Shown: positions 45,637 through 56,860 of the stretch, in pieces
Numbering within the stretch: the first letter of the stretch is position 1
Layout: every line of letters begins with the position of its first letter
DNA from: Candidula unifasciata
Lineage: Eukaryota > Mollusca > Gastropoda > Stylommatophora > Geomitridae
DNA: 64,000 bases
Direction: 5' to 3'
Assembly (NCBI GenBank): GCA_905116865.2
Contig: CAJHNH020000237.1
Coordinates: forward strand, 198,970 to 262,969
Translations under genes and position numbers: made by a program
Notes under the pieces: generated by a model
Databases searched by the model: none
What the model was told of the DNA's origin: nothing
Seen by the model: the letters and a program-made list of their open reading frames with translations, nothing else

Positions 45637-45926
45637 ATAAATAATAATAATAATAATAATAATATTAATAATAAGATAATAATAATATTAATAATAATAA
45701 TAATAATAATAAGAAGAAGAAGAAGAAAAGAAGAAGAAGAAGAAGAAGAAGAAGAAGAAGAAGAAGAAGAAGAAGAAGAAGAAGAAGAAGAAGAAGAAGA
45801 AGAAGAAGAAGAAGAAGAAGAAAAAGTAGAAGAAAAAGAAGAAGAAAAAAAGAAGAAGAAGAAGAAGAAGAAGAAGAAGAAGAAGAAGAAGAAGAAGAAG
45901 AAGAAGAAGAAGAAGAAGAAGAAGAA

Positions 45927-45957
<31 letters not shown>

Positions 45958-45969
45958 AAGAAGAAGAAG

Positions 45970-46001
<32 letters not shown>

Positions 46002-46314
46002 GAAGAAAAAGAAGAAGAAGAGAAGAAGAAGAAGAAGAAGAAGAAGAAGAAGAAGAAGAAGAAGAAGAAGAAGAAGAAGAAGAAAAAGAAGAAGAAGAAG
46101 AAGAAGAAGAAGAAGAAGAAGAAGAAGAAGAAGAAGAAGAAGAAGAGGAAGAGGAAGAAGAAGAAGAAGAAGAAGAAGAAGAAGAAGAAGAAGAAGAAGA
46201 AGAAGAAGAAGAAACAGAAGAAGAAGAAGAAGAAGAAGAAGAAGAAGAAGAAGAAGAAGAAGAAGAAGAAGAAGAAGAAGAAGAAGAAGAAGAAGAAGAA
46301 GAAGAAGAAGAAGA
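45637..46314 (+). repeat. (AAT)n to (AAG)n microsatellite
   Basis: About 75 bp of AAT units changes to about 600 bp of AAG units with scattered GTA, AAA and GGA variants. Leu-, Phe- and Ser-rich minus frames are artefacts. Confidence 0.97.
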
Positions 46315-47444
46315 GTTAATCCAGAAGAGGAAACAAACATAACACGTGATGCTCAAGTACGAACACGTCAACACTCACTTCGTTGACAAGTACAGAGATG
46401 TCACGATAGCACTGACAGTTCAGCTGCAGGTACGAGAATCCAGGAACGGCCAAGTATCGACGCCGACCTGGTCTTATGGAACTGTGGAGAGGGGACAATG
46501 TGGCTCCCAGAAACAAAAGGGCGTAGGTGACACTCAGCGTGATACAATAACATGGGAGAAACTGTCAAGGCCATGCAATTATTCGCTGTCGCGTAACAAA
46601 ATCGATGGCAAATTTGCCGTTGTAAATCACAACATGGCTTTGGTTCGTGAACCAGGTCGCAAGATTGAGGCATTTCTAAGTATTTAATGGTTGTCACCTG
46701 ATGCGGAAGAAGACTGGGGGTGGAGTGGGTATCAAAGGATGCATTCTTCCATTTTTTTCCGCGTGCGTGGGCGATCATGCCCACTCACAACTTTCGCTAC
46801 TTATGTTTGAGTAGATTTAACTGCCTGGCTTTGCTTGGGATAGTGAAAGAAAGCATTATTCTCTATCTCATGTTGGTTTCCACCGCTGCCGTCTATGTAG
46901 GCCTGGTGGAAATAGGGGTCTAATATACCGTCTTTTACTTCATCTTTGTCTTCATCGCTGCAGTATCGTTGCTCATTGCTCTTAACTACATCCGGGGCAT
47001 CCCTGTAATACTAACACCAGAATTTAACAGTTTAAGAGGCAGAAGACCAATGAATTTTCTTAAACACATATAAATATGTGGTTTCGATGAAGATAAAAGC
47101 GAAATATGAATTAAAAAAAAAAAAAAACTTTTCAGGGGAAGTAATAGAATAGACATAATAGAAAGGATATAACTCTAGAAAGGTTTACTTTCACAAACTG
47201 TTGCAATTAATATAGAAAGGCGCAAAAACTGGGCTGTCAATTTGACAGTTGACTTGACTGCTCTCGATACAATGGAGTTTCAAATTGTAACCCGTGCGTT
47301 GTCACGGATTCAGAGGAGTAACATTTTATTTATAATAAACACACACAATTCAGAAAGGGTTTGTGATTTATAGTGTATATACTTTTTATATAGCAGGATG
47401 TTGTCGTAGTAACGTGTGATTATCCAGTTTCATTCATTTAGTGG
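46315..47444. other. Unclassified sequence
   Basis: Overlapping open frames on both strands (46346-46687 plus, 46401-46784 minus) lack recognisable domains. An A-run lies at about 47111-47126. Confidence 0.4.
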
Positions 47445-47642
47445 CGAATTTTTTTGTTATTTGAAGCCCTACCCTGGCTTTTGCCAGGGGCCGCAATATA
47501 GGTAGGCCATAAATATGGCCAATTGTCTGAACGCGGTTTCTGGGACCTCTCCACGGCGATCCTCATCAGCATTGTGACACTTTGTGTCATCGGGTGTTTA
47601 TCGCTTGTGTGATGTCCTGGTGGGGTAGAAAGTCAGTCAGTC
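47445..47642 (+). mobile_element. REP-A, tandem member 1
   Basis: TTTTTTTGTTATTTGAAGCC at the head, GGGGCCGCAATATAGGTAGG, GCGGTTTCTGGGACCTCTCC and GTGATGTCCTGGTGGGGTAG, with AAGTCAGTCAGTCG as a GTCA tail. Confidence 0.9.
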
Positions 47643-47674
47643 GTATGCGACATTAACTACTAAATGAGTCATCT

Positions 47675-47882
47675 CCATGTGAGATGCAATTTTTCGTTAT
47701 TAGAAGCCCCATTCTGGCTCTTGCAAGGGGCCGCAATATAGCCCGACTATAAATATGGTCGAATGGCTAAACGCGGTTTCTGGGACCTCTACAAGGGTGA
47801 TCCTCATCCACATGGTGACACTTTGTGTCATCTGGTGTTTATCGCTTGTGTGATGTCCCAGTGGGGTAAACATCTACTACTA
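47675..47882 (+). mobile_element. REP-A, tandem member 2
   Basis: The head GTCATCTCCATGTGAGATGC and AATTTTTCGTTATTAGAAGC shows the long 5' form. The end GTCCCAGTGGGGTAAACATC carries a CTACTACTACTAG tail. Confidence 0.9.
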
Positions 47883-47907
47883 CTAGCCGTATGCGATTAT
47901 CATTGAC

Positions 47908-48112
47908 CATCCCCCTGAGAGATGACATTTTTCGTTATTTCGAAGCCTCATCCTGGCTCTTGCCAGGGGCCGCAATATAGCCGGGCCATAAGTATGGTCT
48001 AATGGCTAAACTCAGTTTCCGAGACCTCTCCACGGGTGATCCTCATCCACGTGGTGGCACTTTATGTCATCGGATGATAGTCATAGTGGGGTAAAATGTG
48101 CTACTACTAGTG
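47908..48112 (+). mobile_element. REP-A, tandem member 3
   Basis: The head CATCCCCCTGAGAGATGACA and TTTTTCGTTATTTCGAAGCC, the core GGGGCCGCAATATAGCCGGG, and an end with AGTGGGGTAAAATGTGCTAC and a TACTACTAG tail. The segment GTGTTTATCGCTTGTG is deleted. Confidence 0.88.
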
Positions 48113-48134
48113 CGGCTAAGACAGTCATCATCAC

Positions 48135-48195
48135 GCAATTTTGTTTTTGTTATTTAAGACCCACTCTGGCTTTTGCTGGGGGTCCTGAATATAGC
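48135..48195 (+). mobile_element. REP-A, tandem member 4 (head only)
   Basis: CAATTTTGTTTTTGTTATTT, AAGACCCACTCTGGCTTTTG and CTGGGGGTCCTGAATATAGC, cut off where the 21-bp array begins. Confidence 0.7.
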
Positions 48196-48480
48196 AAGAC
48201 CGAGTAATGCCCCAGCAAGACAGAGTTATTTCCCGATAAGATCAAGTTATGCCCCAGTAACGGTTATGCCCCAGTAACAGTTATGCCTCAGTGGGACCAA
48301 GTTATCGCCCAGTAAGACAGAGTTATGCCCCAATAAGATCACGTTATGCCCCAGTAAGACTGAGTTATGCCTCAATACGGCTAGTTATTATGCCCCAGTA
48401 AAATCGAGTTATGAACAGAAAGAATGAGTTAAGCCCAATAAGACCGAGTTATGCCCCAAAAAAACTGAGTTATGTCAATA
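48196..48480 (+). repeat. 21-bp minisatellite (TTATGCCCCAGTAAGAC)
   Basis: About 13 units of AGTTATGCCCCAGTAAGACC type with variants GCCTCAATACGG and GCCCCAATAAGA. A related array lies at 52680-52880. Confidence 0.85.
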
Positions 48481-49146
48481 AAACAATATTTACATCCCTT
48501 CAGTATCTTACCCTAACAAAACTGTGTAAGGCAGCTAAAGCAACCACCCCATCCCCTTTTTCTTTCACACACACACATGCAGGCACATGCACACTGTTCA
48601 GTGCGTTGCTATTATACCCATCAATTGGAAGAAGCAAATCACGACACAAGTCTGGAATGTTTTGTTCAGCATGATGCCTAATTTATTCTTTTCTTGTTTT
48701 AAGTAGAGATGTTGTACAGACAAAGAGACAGACATCATTCTAATATTTGCATATCTGTAAGGGCCCCATGTTATGGCCAGCCCTTATGACAAAAGGGGTG
48801 ATAAAAGACATGAATAAAACTACAACACTGAAGCGTTAAGGCCGGTGTCTACGCCTGTGGGAAATGGCTGAGAACAAACAAATAAAAATCAAAAGTCAAG
48901 ACAAATAACAAAGGGGGTTTAGTGCTGCTGACAAAAAAAAAAAAAAAAAGCTGGTGTCTCCCTTGCCCTGATATAGATGACCAAACCATTCTAGGTATTA
49001 AAAAGGAGAGCTGTGTACACTGAGAAATAGAAGTGAAATGACCACATAAACCCTGATATGGTGACGGGAAGATTTTCTACAGCTGAAAAGTGCTGATGTA
49101 CATCCATTAGGAGATGCTCCTTTGAGACTATGGGAGATCCAACTCT
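48481..49146. other. Unclassified sequence
   Basis: A short CA patch at about 48565-48582 and an A-run near 48933. No gene recognised. Confidence 0.4.
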
Positions 49147-49515
49147 GAGGGAACATTTTCAATGGCAAACAGGGACTTTTGTCCAACACTATGGACACAT
49201 GTTTAATGGCAGACAATATTTTGTCCAACACTGTGGGAGTATGTTTAATAGCAAACAGGGACTTTTGTCCAACACTGTGGGAGTATCTTTAATGGCAAAA
49301 AGGGAATTTTGTCCAACACTGGGAGCATGTTTAATGGCAAACAGGGAATTTTGTCCAACACTGTGGAAGTATGTTTATTGGCAAACAGGGAATTTTGTCC
49401 AACACTGTGGCAGTGTTTAATGGCAAACAAGGAATTTTGTCCAACACTATGGGAGTATCTTTAATGGCAAACAAGGAATTTTGTCCAACACTGTGGAAGC
49501 ATGTTTAATGGAGAT
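49147..49515 (+). repeat. 44-bp minisatellite
   Basis: About eight units of TTTAATGGCAAACAGGGAAT and TTTGTCCAACACTGTGGGAG with TATG. Units vary at CATG/TATC/TATG and by small deletions. Confidence 0.92.
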
Positions 49516-51071
49516 TCTGTTGCGTCAAATATTACAAATAACCTCTTCATAAAACAAGCATCAGCCGTTCAACCTTGAGAAAACAGAGCCTGTGAGAATG
49601 TTTCGCCCAAGTCTACGACTAAGAGCAGATCACAAATATCTAACAGTGTAGAGTCCTGTACGAGAACGAAAGATTAGCACAGCCAGTGGTTAATCTGGAA
49701 TGACATCATCGTCAAGATTGTGAAGTTGAATTAGTTTTTCTATCCTGTAAAAAACTATTTTTACTAGAACTAATTTAACCCCTTCCTAGCCAACAAATAA
49801 TAACATATTATAGTTACTTCTCCAGCTCAACCAAGGTGCAGTATTATACTAGTCTATCCAGTGTGATCATTTTCATCCCTTTATTTAAATAACTCACTTT
49901 GTTAATCAGTAACTGCTCTAGGCTGAAAATAAGTGAAACGACTAGATGTGTAATGGAACTGTGTTCCTCTGATATCTGCGTTCTAGTCAAAGCTTATTTA
50001 TCCGAATGCATGCAAGGCTCTGTGCTAGTGCCTGCCGGCAGCACACCTGCCTGCAGCTAGATGATGTCTCTCCTATGGCATGCCTGGCAACCTTCTCAAA
50101 AAATAACCATTGAAACATGGCCAAAACAAAAAAAAATCTGCACATGCCAGCTGAAAAACTCCACACAATTATTGCACAATCATCCATGGTTATAAAAGTA
50201 TCCTTATCTCTGCCACAGAGTTTACCAATATCTTGATAATCAATTAAAAGTTTCGAGTACAATTCTGCTAGCTCCATATTTAAATCAATCCATGTATGAT
50301 CAAAGTATTTAAAAAAATTACATTAAAAAAAACAATATACAAATATATTTCTGTAGACGCCTGGCAAAAAACACAAAACTGATGTGGTTTGAACATTTGA
50401 AATTAACATGAATAGAAACAATCCATTTTTAGACTCAGTCAAACACAAACGTTTGGCTAATTCCATCAGAATAGATCAATATAACTCAATGATATAATTT
50501 CATAAGAAGATCATCCAATAATGAGAGCTGTAAATGTTATTATTGTACTGCACTATGCCCATTTCTTCTGGTGGTCTTTGTATAGTGAGACCATCCAAAC
50601 AATACAGACCTAACCAAATGTAAACATGACTAGTTGCAACTATACAATAATAATAAACAAGGTATGTGAATCATGTGGAACTGTATGTTGGCAGTATGTT
50701 CCTGTTAACTCCCCCTTTCCACCAATAAACAAACCACAATTTTCTTCTGCTTTCTTCTCCTCCTCCTCACCTACCATTTCAAAAGGACGATTGGTATGTT
50801 GTGTTCCCCCCCCCCCCCCCCCCCCCCCCCCCAACCCAAAAGAGAGCTCCAAAGCCTACATGGTAAACAAATGACTCCATGAAGTGTGCCCAGTTCAGCC
50901 GAACAACTTGGCAGACAGAAGGACAGTCTAGGAGCTAGATCTCCTAAGAGCATAGATCTGGAGAAACAGATGCTGGTCAACTCATGAACTCTTGTATTTC
51001 CAAAGAACGGGAGTTGTATGGCTGGCTCATTCTTGTGTGTTCCAACATCAAATTTCTCCTTACTGTTTAAA
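49516..51071. other. Unclassified, mostly A/T-rich sequence
   Basis: Contains a 28-base C-run (about 50805-50832). An open frame at 49987-50277 (minus) has no recognised domain. Confidence 0.4.
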
Positions 51072-51352
51072 AAAAAAAAATGTTTCTTCTTCTTTGCGTT
51101 TACCAGCTGTAAACTCAGGTGGAAAGTTCTGGTTGTTTGTCCAATTCTTGACTGCAGTCCTGTTCCAGAACCTAAGTGTTACATGTGCATCTGTTTGACA
51201 GATCTAACACATTTGTGTGCAGACTGTTGGTTCCTTGTCCCTCAGGCAGATGCACTCTGACTTTGAGAAAGCTCCCAATTAGTCGACTCATACAACATGC
51301 TTTTGAGTAGGCAGTGGGTCTGTTCTTCTTTTCCCCGGAACCCACACAGGGG
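51072..51352 (-). mobile_element. SINE-B copy 4 (reverse)
   Basis: Read on the minus strand: CCCTGTGTGGGTTCCGGGGA, AAAGTCAGAGTGCATCTGCC, GGACAAGGAACCAACAGTCT, ACCAGAACTTTCCACCTGAG and TTTACAGCTGGTAAACGCAA, then AGAAGAAGAAAC as the tail. Confidence 0.88.
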
Positions 51353-51378
51353 TTTTTAATATCTAAACACGGTTTATA

Positions 51379-51404
51379 ACAACAACAACAACAACAACAA
51401 CAAA
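51379..51404 (+). repeat. (CAA)n microsatellite
   Basis: Eight to nine CAA units just outside the head of SINE-B copy 4. Confidence 0.9.
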
Positions 51405-51999
51405 ATCTGACAACCAAGTGGCAATTTCTATTCTTAGTTTTTCTTTTAATCTGCTTTCATCCTAGTTTGTTTTAAACATGTCCAATGGCAGAAAACCGCT
51501 GCAGCTTAATGCCTACAGCTAGTAAGTTTTCACTGGCTAGGCTAAGACTGCACCAAACAACTGCCTAGCTGATCAAACAGAACAGCAGGGAAATACTCAC
51601 ATCATTACAATTTCATCTGACCCTGTATCATGTCAATGGTTATTGCACTGACACATTTGTGGTGTCTAACTGTGATCAAGGGTCATTCTTTGCCTAACCC
51701 AACCCAATTCTCTACCATATAATTGCTTATCTCATCAAAGATCACACTGAAAATTATTACAACTGAAATAAATGATCTTACATCAATATCAACTTTTAAA
51801 GTGAAGGAAAACTTGTGAGATAAAAAAATATATGGTTCTGAGTTAGGCTATTTAGGAATCTTGTGTCTGTGTATCAACACACTGCGACCATGCAAACAAT
51901 TTCCATAAATTGACTCAACATAAACTTAGACTAGAAAGCTCAATGATGGGTAAAGACACAATATGCAGATACGGCCAACATTTTGACTGAAATCTTTAA
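51405..51999. other. Unclassified sequence
   Basis: No feature recognised. Confidence 0.4.
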
Positions 52000-52110
52000 G
52001 TTGAGTTGAGCTGATTCAAGAACCGGCATATCAGCACTCGGGCTTTCCCACAAGCACTTTGTTCCCATCTTCAGCAGCCAGATTTCCAATACCAATAGTA
52101 CTGAAATGTT
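52000..52110 (-). repeat. Dispersed repeat DR-E, copy 3
   Basis: AGTTGAGTTGAGCTGATTCA, TCAGCACTCGGGCTTTCCC and CATCTTCAGCAGCCAG match 16615-16700 in order and orientation, including the CAACTCAACT end. Confidence 0.65.
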
Positions 52111-52149
52111 TATAAACAGCTCTTAGTCATAGTTTGTCTTCAAACAATA

Positions 52150-52425
52150 CATCCTAGTAAGTAAAGTGAAGGTCCCTTTTCCACACCTTTATGCATATTG
52201 GCAATACAGGGTTGGATCTATATATTTTTTAGACCAACTGAAACTTGGTGGGTGACGTGGTCAGCATCATGCCAGCCACCTTTACTTCCCAGGAATGTAC
52301 TTGGTACCCATTCAAGGTTGGGTCTACCTGGGAGTCAAGGTCAGTTAGAAAACAATTTTTAAAAATTCTGGCCCAGTCAGGACGCGAACCCAAGACCTTC
52401 TGATCCGCAGGCGAATACAATCCTT
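52150..52425 (-). mobile_element. SINE-C copy 3
   Basis: The minus-strand head contains CAGAAGGTCTTGGGTTCGCG and TCCTGACTGG (B box GGTTCGCGTCC). The body CCCAGGTAGACCCAACC, GCTGACCACGTCACCCACCA and GGTGTGGAAAAGGGACCTTC follows, with a CTTTACTTACTAGG tail. The outermost 5' head is lost. Confidence 0.85.
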
Positions 52426-52679
52426 GGTATCATCTCAAAGAAGGTCACGTCACATTTCTGAATGTTCCATTGTCAGCTCAGCTATACAGGCAACAACTTA
52501 ACATGTTTCGGCCATAATAGCAAACATGAAAACAATTTATTATCAACAGCAAGATCAAATGTTTGTTGGTCAGGTAGGACTAAACTAGTAATGACTGGCT
52601 CACTTATTTCATTTAAATAAACAGCAAAACAAGTGGATTCTCCCTATCAAACCACTGTTGTGCCTCAAAGGACTTTTAG
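52426..52679. other. Unclassified sequence
   Basis: No feature recognised. Confidence 0.4.
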
Positions 52680-52880
52680 TTTACCTAGCTGTGACTCAAC
52701 ATGACCTAGTTAAGCCATAACATGACCTAAATTATGCCTCAACATGACACAGTTATGCATTTATGTGTCCCAGTTACACCTTAACAAAACCTAGATATGA
52801 CCTACTTACAATGAACATGACCTAGTTACGCCTTGATATGACCTAATGTCACAACATGACATAGTTACACTTAAACATCC
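52680..52880 (+). repeat. Degenerate 21-bp minisatellite (ACATGACCTAGTTA)
   Basis: About nine diverged units such as GCCTCAACATGACACAGTTA. The TTATGCCTCAA/CCTAGTTA pattern resembles the array at 48196-48480. Confidence 0.75.
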
Positions 52881-53084
52881 CTCTTTATGTATTATTCTCT
52901 TGCTTATATCATATTAGCGAATATATCCTCAGTTACATGTGAAGTGAATGTAGCTGTCTCTTCTCAGTAAGCCTGGATGGAAATCTATTTTATCAAACCC
53001 CAACATTCTTCTGACCACTATCCTTACATAGTTTGACAGCACCCACACATCTCTATTACAGCTTCCCAACTCAGTTCCTTTCCT

Positions 53085-53372
53085 CCCCCTGTGGATTCTG
53101 GGGCCCTATTATAGGGAAAACAAGAATAGACCCACTGCCTACCCAAAAGAATGTCGTAAGTGTCAACAAATTGGGAGCTTCCTTCGAAGTCGGAGTTTAT
53201 CTGCCTGAGAGGCAAGGAACTAGCAGTCTGCATACAAATGAGTCAGATCTGTAAAATGGATGCACACGCAACACTCAGGTTCTGTAACAGGACTGCAGTC
53301 CAGAAGTGGACGAGCAACCAGAACTTTCCGCTGGAGTTAAGAGCTGGTAAACACAAAGAAGAAGAAGAAGAA
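53085..53372 (+). mobile_element. SINE-B copy 5
   Basis: CCCCCTGTGGATTCTGGGGC, GAAGTCGGAGTTTATCTGCC, GGCAAGGAACTAGCAGTCTG, CCAGAACTTTCCGCTGGAGT and AGCTGGTAAACACAAAG, then a (GAA)5 tail at 53357-53372. This is the cleanest example of the family's normal short tail. Confidence 0.9.
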
Positions 53373-54724
53373 GCAGAAGTTTCTTTCATTTTGCACCATC
53401 ATTTGTTGACATTTTGAAGCAAAGCTCAAGTAAAGATAAAATGCAGGTGTTTTCACAGAAGACACAGAAAAAATATTTGATGAAAATAAAAGTACACAAT
53501 AAGACTTGTTTCCAGAAGCAGGTTATTAAAGCAGCTAACATTTCTGCTCACCCACTTTACACTTTAATTGGCTGACTAATGAGAGTTCCTTCCCCCTGCC
53601 TGCATTCTGCTTCAGGATCAGCCAGCTAGGAAGAAAAATGCCACAGATATTTCAAAAACAGAAAAATAGCGGAGAGAAGAGTGAGTCAGCCTGCCTCATA
53701 AGGCAACCACACCTCTACAAGATATGATCTCTGTATGCAGCAGAGAGATCCCCGGGCTGGTTAGTTTTCTAGTGGAAACCAAACTCTATTGATCAGTGAA
53801 GGACATATGCCATTACACAGCCTTCAGAGAAGCCTGTCATCTTCTCACCTGACAATGAGCAACAACAGGGAGAATGAAATGAAGAAGACACTTCTATGAT
53901 GGTGTCTACAAGATTATTATTTTGTGACCTGTACAGCTTAACTAAAGTATTCAGACACTGATCCAGGCACACTGCCCAGTCAAACACATAACAAACACAT
54001 ACAAGAAGGAATCATGTCTGTACAGCAGCTGTTTTCCCAACGGTCAAGTCTGCCTTCAAAATGCACAAAATAACAGGAGTAATAGAACTGTGCAATTCAG
54101 CATTGCAAACCCTTAAATTTCAAGATAAACACACACATGAGCTAATGTACCAAATGAACATGTACATATGTTCAAATTTATGAATGTAGTGACACTGAAC
54201 AATTATGAATGAACATACAGATGAATATAGCTACAATGTCGACAATATAGTGACGAAACTAGCTAGACACAGATTGATATCAATTGTTATCAGGCGTTAT
54301 ATAAAATTCATGTTATGTACACTCATCTTGTGATTACATAGCAACAAGGCAAAGTATTGATGTCTGAATCGACAAACAGCCACTGCTGCTTCATTAGAAC
54401 ATGACATTTTTATTTCTATTCTGTAACATTTAATATGAGGTTCAAAACAACCAACAAGGAAGAAGGAGAAAAAAAAAAACCACAATTGTATTTGATCTTG
54501 CATGCATGTGTATCTATCATCATAGTGTATATATCATAGCCCTGTAACTATCCTTTTTGTCTATGAAAAAGAAAATGCAAATTTATTTTATTTACATGGA
54601 AAGATTCATCTATTACTGAAGGAAATCACCTAATTAGGTGAATTGTTACTTAAATCTGCTGTCTGTCTCAAAATTTATTTTTCTGTCTTGGGAATGATAA
54701 TTTAATGTTATCCTTGCAAGAGTT
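53373..54724. other. Unclassified, A/T-rich sequence
   Basis: No gene, SINE or LINE signature recognised. Confidence 0.45.
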
Positions 54725-54870
54725 TTAACTCTGGGAGTCCCAGGGGGTTTAGCATCACAGGCCCAGGGGGTAGTAAATAAAGTCATAAAATCGGTGCATC
54801 ATGCGTTCATTGGGCTTCTAGGTAGGAAGCCATGAACGTATGGTGTGTTCCTTGGGACTCAAAGAGTTAA
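54725..54870 (+). mobile_element. Short inverted-repeat element with TTAA flanks
   Basis: TTAA (54725-54728) is followed by CTCTGGGAGTCCCAGGG. The right side read inward from TTAA (54867-54870) is CTCTTTGAGTCCCAAGG, giving 14 of 17 matches. TTAA duplication is the hallmark of piggyBac-type insertion. Inside, GCGTTCATTGGGCTTCTA and GGAAGCCATGAACG form a second inverted repeat. At 146 bp it has no coding capacity. Only one copy is seen, so chance cannot be excluded. Confidence 0.55.
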
Positions 54871-55137
54871 GAAAATTTCCAATGTGAAGCTGTTCTGTTT
54901 ATTCAATTTCAAATCCAAAGGTGTGTAAATAAGAAACTATACCATGGTAGAGTCAATGCTCACATAGAGATGATCAGTAGAAATAACTAGCAGACAGCAA
55001 CAAGACAAAGTACTCAAGGATATTAGTGACAAGTGTTAGTCTGTTTTGAATAACTACAAGAAAGAAAAATCAATAAAATATATCTGAAACAACAGCAAGG
55101 CATCATCAAATGAAAACAAACACATGTGTATGATATA
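54871..55137. other. Unclassified sequence
   Basis: No feature recognised. Confidence 0.4.
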
Positions 55138-56860
55138 GTCACTGTTGGTACAGTTAGTCTTGGTCAATGACTGATATACTCGCTGTTGGTACAGTTAGTC
55201 TTGTTCAATGACTGATATACTCACTGTTGGTACAGTCAGTCTTGGTCAATGACTGATATACTCACTGTTGGTACAGTCAGTCTTGGTCAATGACTGATAT
55301 ACCCATTGTTGGTACAGTTAGTCTTGTTCAATGACTGATATACTCACTGTTGGTACAGTTAGTCTTGGTCAATGACTAATATACTCACTGTTGGTACAGT
55401 TAGTCTTGGTCAATGACTGATATACCCACTGTTGGTACAGTTAGTCTTGGTCAATGACTGATATACCCACTGTTGGTACAGTTAGTCTTGGTCAATGACT
55501 GATATACCCACTGTTGGTACAGTCAGTCTTGTTCAATGACTGATATACTCAATGTTGGTACAGTTAGTCTTGTTCAATGACTGATATACCCACTGTTGGT
55601 ACAGTTAGTCTTGGTCAATGACTGATATACCCACTGTTGGTACAGTTAGTCTTGTTCAATGACTGATATACTCACTGTTGGTACAGTTAGTCTTGTTCAA
55701 TGACTGATATACCCACTGTTGGTACAGTTAGTCTTGGTCAATGACTGATATACCCACTGTTAGTACAGTTAGTCTTGGTCAATGACTGATATACTCACTG
55801 TTGGTACAGTTAGTCTAGGTCAATGACTGATATACTCACTGTTGGTACAGTTAGTCTAGGTCAATGACTGATATACCCACTGTTGGTACAGTTAGTCTAG
55901 GTCAATGACTGATATACCCACTGTTGGTACAGTGTCTTGATCAATAACTGATATACTCACTGTTGGTACAGTTAGTCTTGGTCAATGACTGATATACTCA
56001 CTGTTGGTACATTTAGTCTTGGTCAATGACTGATATACTCACTGTTGGTACAGTTAGTCTTGATCAATAACTGATATACTCACTGTTGGTACAGTTAGTC
56101 TTGGTCAATGACTGATATACTCACTGTTGGTACAGTTAGTCTTGGTCAATGACTGATATACTCACTGTTGGTACAGTTAGTCTTGTTCAATGACTGATAT
56201 ACTCACTGTTGGTACAGTTAGTCTTGATCAATGACTGATATACCCACTGTTGGTACAGTTAGTCTTGGTCATTGACTGATATACTCACTGTTGGTACAGT
56301 TAGTCTTGATCAATGACTGATATACTCACTGTTGTACAGTTAGTCTTGTTCAATGACTGATATACTCACTGTTGGTACAGTTAGTCTTGGCCAATGACTG
56401 ATATACTCACTGTTGGTACAGTTAGTCTTGGTCAATGACTGATATACTCACTGTTGGTACAGTTAGTCTTGTTCAATGACTGATATACTCACTGTTGGTA
56501 CAGTTAGTCTTGTTCAATGACTGATATACCCACTGTTGGTAGAGTGTCTTGATCAATGACTGATATACCCACTGTTGGTACAGTTAGTCTTGGTCAATGA
56601 CTGATATACTCACTGTTGGTACAGTTAGTCTTGTTCAATGACTGATATACCCACTGTTGGTACAGTAAGTCTTGTTCAATGACTGATATACTCACTGTTG
56701 GTACAGTTAGTCTTGGTCAATGACTGATATACCCACTGTTGGTACAGTTAGTCTTGTTCAATGACTGATATACTCACTGTTGGTACAGTTAGTCTTGTTC
56801 AATGACTGATATACTCACCGTTGTACAGTTAGTCTTGGTCAATAACTGATATAGTCACTG
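55138..56860 (+). repeat. Satellite block 1, 41-bp unit
   Basis: About 42 copies of ACTGTTGGTACAGTTAGTCT with TGGTCAATGACTGATATACTC. Variants are GGTC/GTTC/GATC and ACTC/ACCC. Occasional units lose a few bases (GTACAGTGTCTTGATC). Confidence 0.97.

Noticed and set aside
45630..46374. Leu/Phe/Ser-rich frames over 225 residues
   Set aside because: They are (AAG)n and (AAT)n translated on the minus strand.
46346..46784. Overlapping frames of 113 and 127 residues
   Set aside because: Opposite-strand overlap, no domain, likely chance.
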